From: Dioscorea cayenensis subsp. rotundata
Lineage: Eukaryota; Streptophyta; Magnoliopsida; Dioscoreales; Dioscoreaceae
Direction of reading: 5' to 3'
Length of the DNA: 64,000 nucleotides
Assembly: GCF_009730915.1 (NCBI RefSeq)
Contig: NC_052475.1
Location: 25,419,016-25,483,015, forward strand
Both the position numbers and the translations under genes were made by a program. The notes beneath the pieces are model-generated. The model was given only the letters and a program-made list of their open reading frames with translations, ran no database searches and was not told where the DNA came from. Shown here one piece after another: positions 61,811 to 64,000 of the stretch; positions within the stretch are counted from its first letter, which is position 1; every line of letters begins with the position of its first letter.

Positions 61811-63834
61811 ATGGCGTGCCGCGAGATCCACAGCTGGACGCTGTGCTCCATGGTCGGAGCCTACCTCGACCTCGCCTTGGCCTATCTCCTTCTTTGCGGA
61901 TCCTTCATCGCCTTCCTTGCCGCCAAGTTCCTCTCACTTCTAGGGCTCGACCTCCCCTGCTCCTGCGACGGCTTCTTCGGCCTCCCTCACCCGCCGGCCA
62001 CCCGTTGCCTTCAAGGCCTCCTCACCCACTGCCCTGCCGACAAGATCACCTCCGTGCGGAACTCGGTGCTCCGTCGCTTCCCCTTCGATTCCATCTTCAA
62101 CGATCGCTGTGAGACCACCCCTTGTTGTTTCGATGTGAAGTTCGTCACGGATAACAGCAATAGGTTGCTGGAGACGCACGAGGTCGAGCTTTCCAGATCG
62201 GTCTCTAATGGAAGGCTGACACTTCCCAGCCCTGGCTTCGAGTCACAGAGCTCGTCGCCTTCACGATCCGTCCTGCGACGGCGGAGAAGAACCTTTGCTC
62301 CCCGATCAGCTCCCTCGTCCAGACCTAAACTTCTGGACAGCGGAGAGCAGCTGGGTATCTCCGAGGGTTGTTCATCGTCTGCGGATTTCACTACCAGTCC
62401 TGAGGATCATCTTCTTGGTGAGTATGAAGTTCTTCAGCTTTGACATTCTTGTTTGATTTCTTAGTTTTAGTGAATGTTAATCAATGACTTGTGATCATAA
62501 ACCTAAAATCAGGTAATTGTACTGATTCTTTAGTGGAAAAAGATGGTGGTATTGTTGATAAGGATGTGGATGTATCTGAGCTTAGTGAAGTAGAAGTGAT
62601 TAAGAAGTTGGAGAAAGCACTAGAGGAAGAGCAGAATGCATATGCTGCTCTTTGTCTTGAGTTGGAGAAAGAGAGAAGTGCTGCTGCCAGTTCTGCAGAT
62701 GAGGCCATGGCTATGATAGTGAGATTGCAGGAGGAGAAAGCAGCTATAGTGATGGAGGCTCGGCAATATCGTAGGATGAGTGAAGAGAAATCGGCTTATG
62801 ATGAGGAGGAAATGGATATTCTAAAGGAGATTATTGTGAGGAGAGAAAGGGAGAAGCATGTTTTGGAGGGTGAGCTTGAGGTTTACAGGCAGATGATGGT
62901 TTCCGATGAGCGGTTTCAGAGTAATCTGGTTGGTGATTGTTTTGATATTGTGCTTCCGGTGGAGCAGAAGCAACTGGTTGATGAATCTTTTGGCAAGAAG
63001 GAGGAGAATGATACACCGTGCATCGACAAGGATTGGATGGGTCATGGGCATTGGATTGATCAATCTGGTTTGGAGACTGAATGTTTGGATGCAATGCAGG
63101 TTCCTACAGGTACTAAACTGAACTTTGGAGATGAGTGCGAGGCTATGACACAAATTTGCACATATTCTGTGAAAACACAAGGCTCTGTGTTTGAGGGAAG
63201 TTCGTCTAGTAAGGGAAAGTCTGATGATCTTGGTTCTGTTGTTCCGGCTGATGTTTTATACAAACAGAACGACAGAAATGCAGACCATAGTTGCAACGTC
63301 TCAACAAAGACTGAGATTGAATCAAGTATCCTCGATGTTCATGTCATTGATGATGGAAGGCTGGAGACTGGCCATGAGAAAAACAGAGAACTTGGTGATA
63401 CTGAGAACATCTTAAGGAATAATAGCCCAAGAATTGAATCTTCAGGGAGCAGTAATGCTGATTGTCCGAATGTTCACCCAGGTACAAAGTGGAGGGTACC
63501 GGAAGGGATTCAGAGAAGTAGCTCAGAAAGTGAAATGGTAACCCAAATGACTGATTCTCCACCTGACTCAACACCTCACAAATTAAAGAGTTCAAAGTCT
63601 TCAGTTGACAGTGAAAGAATTAAACTTGAAATTGAAGTTGAGCTCCTGAGGAAAAGACTAAAAACGGTCCAACAAGGAAGAGAGAAGTTAAGCATTGAAC
63701 GTAGAGAAAAGGAGGATTTCCAGCTGCAACTTCTTGAGGAAATCTCCAGCCAACTAAGAGAGATCAGAAAGGCGACAGAACCTGTGAAGGGAGCTCGTCG
63801 AGCCTCTTTACCTCCTCAGTTCTCCAAGGCTTGA
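61811..63834 (+). CDS. GTD-binding (DUF593) myosin-binding protein
   Basis: Resembles plant myosin-binding proteins and zein-binding/FLOURY1-type proteins, membrane adaptors that bind myosin XI tails through the GTD-binding (DUF593) domain. Two exons, 61811-62417 and 62513-63834, give 642 residues. The N-terminal hydrophobic stretch at about 16-45 (LDLALAYLLLCGSFIAFLAA) is a likely membrane anchor, followed by a Cys-rich patch (CSCDGFFG). A basic Arg-rich segment lies near 150-170. The GTD-binding coiled coil covers about 225-325 (VIKKLEKALEEEQNAYAAL, LQEEKAAIVMEARQYRRM, REKHVLEGELEVYRQMM). An acidic/Ser-rich variable region follows, then a C-terminal coiled coil near 575-625 (LEIEVELLRKRLKTVQQ, EEISSQLREIRKATEP). 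The start is the first ATG after a TTC-rich leader. Exon 1 is GC-rich and exon 2 is not. Confidence 0.9.
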
Positions 63835-64000
63835 TTTTTCAAAATTCAACTGATTTTCATTGAGGGATACAAACTGTTCATTATGTTTATATACATGTCA
63901 GTTCTTTGTACTCCTCACTGATCTTCCAAACTCTCTGTACATGAAACTCGATGTTGAATTAGATTTTCCACTGCAAGTCTTGGTGCTTCTAAACTTCTGG
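63835..64000 (+). other. 3' UTR of the DUF593 gene
   Basis: Sequence after the TGA stop, running to the window edge. There is no AATAAA, and the polyadenylation site is not defined within the window. Confidence 0.5.

Noticed and set aside
62011-62391. 126-codon minus-strand frame opposite DUF593 exon 1
   Set aside because: Shadow of the GC-rich exon; plus-strand product is a clear family member.
1-64000. CRISPR arrays, operons, tRNA or rRNA genes
   Set aside because: None seen. The tandem repeats have two or three adjoining copies without spacers, and the only pol III-like boxes belong to the SINE. A tRNA scan was not possible by eye.

Overview
The window is nuclear DNA from a flowering plant. 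Genes are split by many GT-AG introns, intergenic and intron DNA is very AT-rich with microsatellites and small transposable elements, and every protein family recognised is a plant one. The 5' coding parts of several genes (about 13.6-15.4 kb, 19.15-20.1 kb, 61.8-62.4 kb) are strongly GC-rich against AT-rich surroundings. That suggests a monocot, probably not a grass, but this is inference only.

Layout: (1) 0.69-11.36 kb, + strand, a 12-exon copper amine oxidase with all active-site residues and a C-terminal peroxisomal tripeptide. (2) 13.6-15.46 kb, + strand, an intronless ARO-type armadillo-repeat protein read in four frames. (3) 16.3-17.7 kb, a decayed copy of one exon and flanking introns of the amine oxidase. 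(4) 19.15-20.34 kb, + strand, a ribosomal-L1-domain protein read in three frames. (5) 31.59-21.80 kb, - strand, a 9-exon F-box/WD40 protein. (6) 36.25-50.61 kb, + strand, a 24-exon trithorax-type (ATX1/ATX2) histone H3K4 methyltransferase. (7) 58.72-58.24 kb, - strand, a small secreted proline-rich protein. (8) 61.81-63.83 kb, + strand, a two-exon GTD-binding (DUF593) myosin-binding protein. Exon joins below were worked out by hand from reading frame, splice signals and family conservation.

These are independent nuclear genes, not an operon. The only link between neighbours is the duplicated amine oxidase fragment. Gene-poor stretches (11.4-13.5, 31.6-36.2, 50.6-58.2 and 58.8-61.8 kb) hold microsatellites and small elements. 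The clearest are a 290-bp MITE with a 9-bp target duplication, a SINE with poly(A) and short target repeats, a 384-bp palindrome with LTR-like arms meeting at a primer-binding-site-like motif, and several tandem duplications in introns.

No clearly new multi-gene system was found. The points most worth checking are a set of six one-base frame breaks, all of the same sign, in three genes; the palindromic LTR element; the decayed exon duplicate; and two GC-AG introns supported by conserved protein joins.
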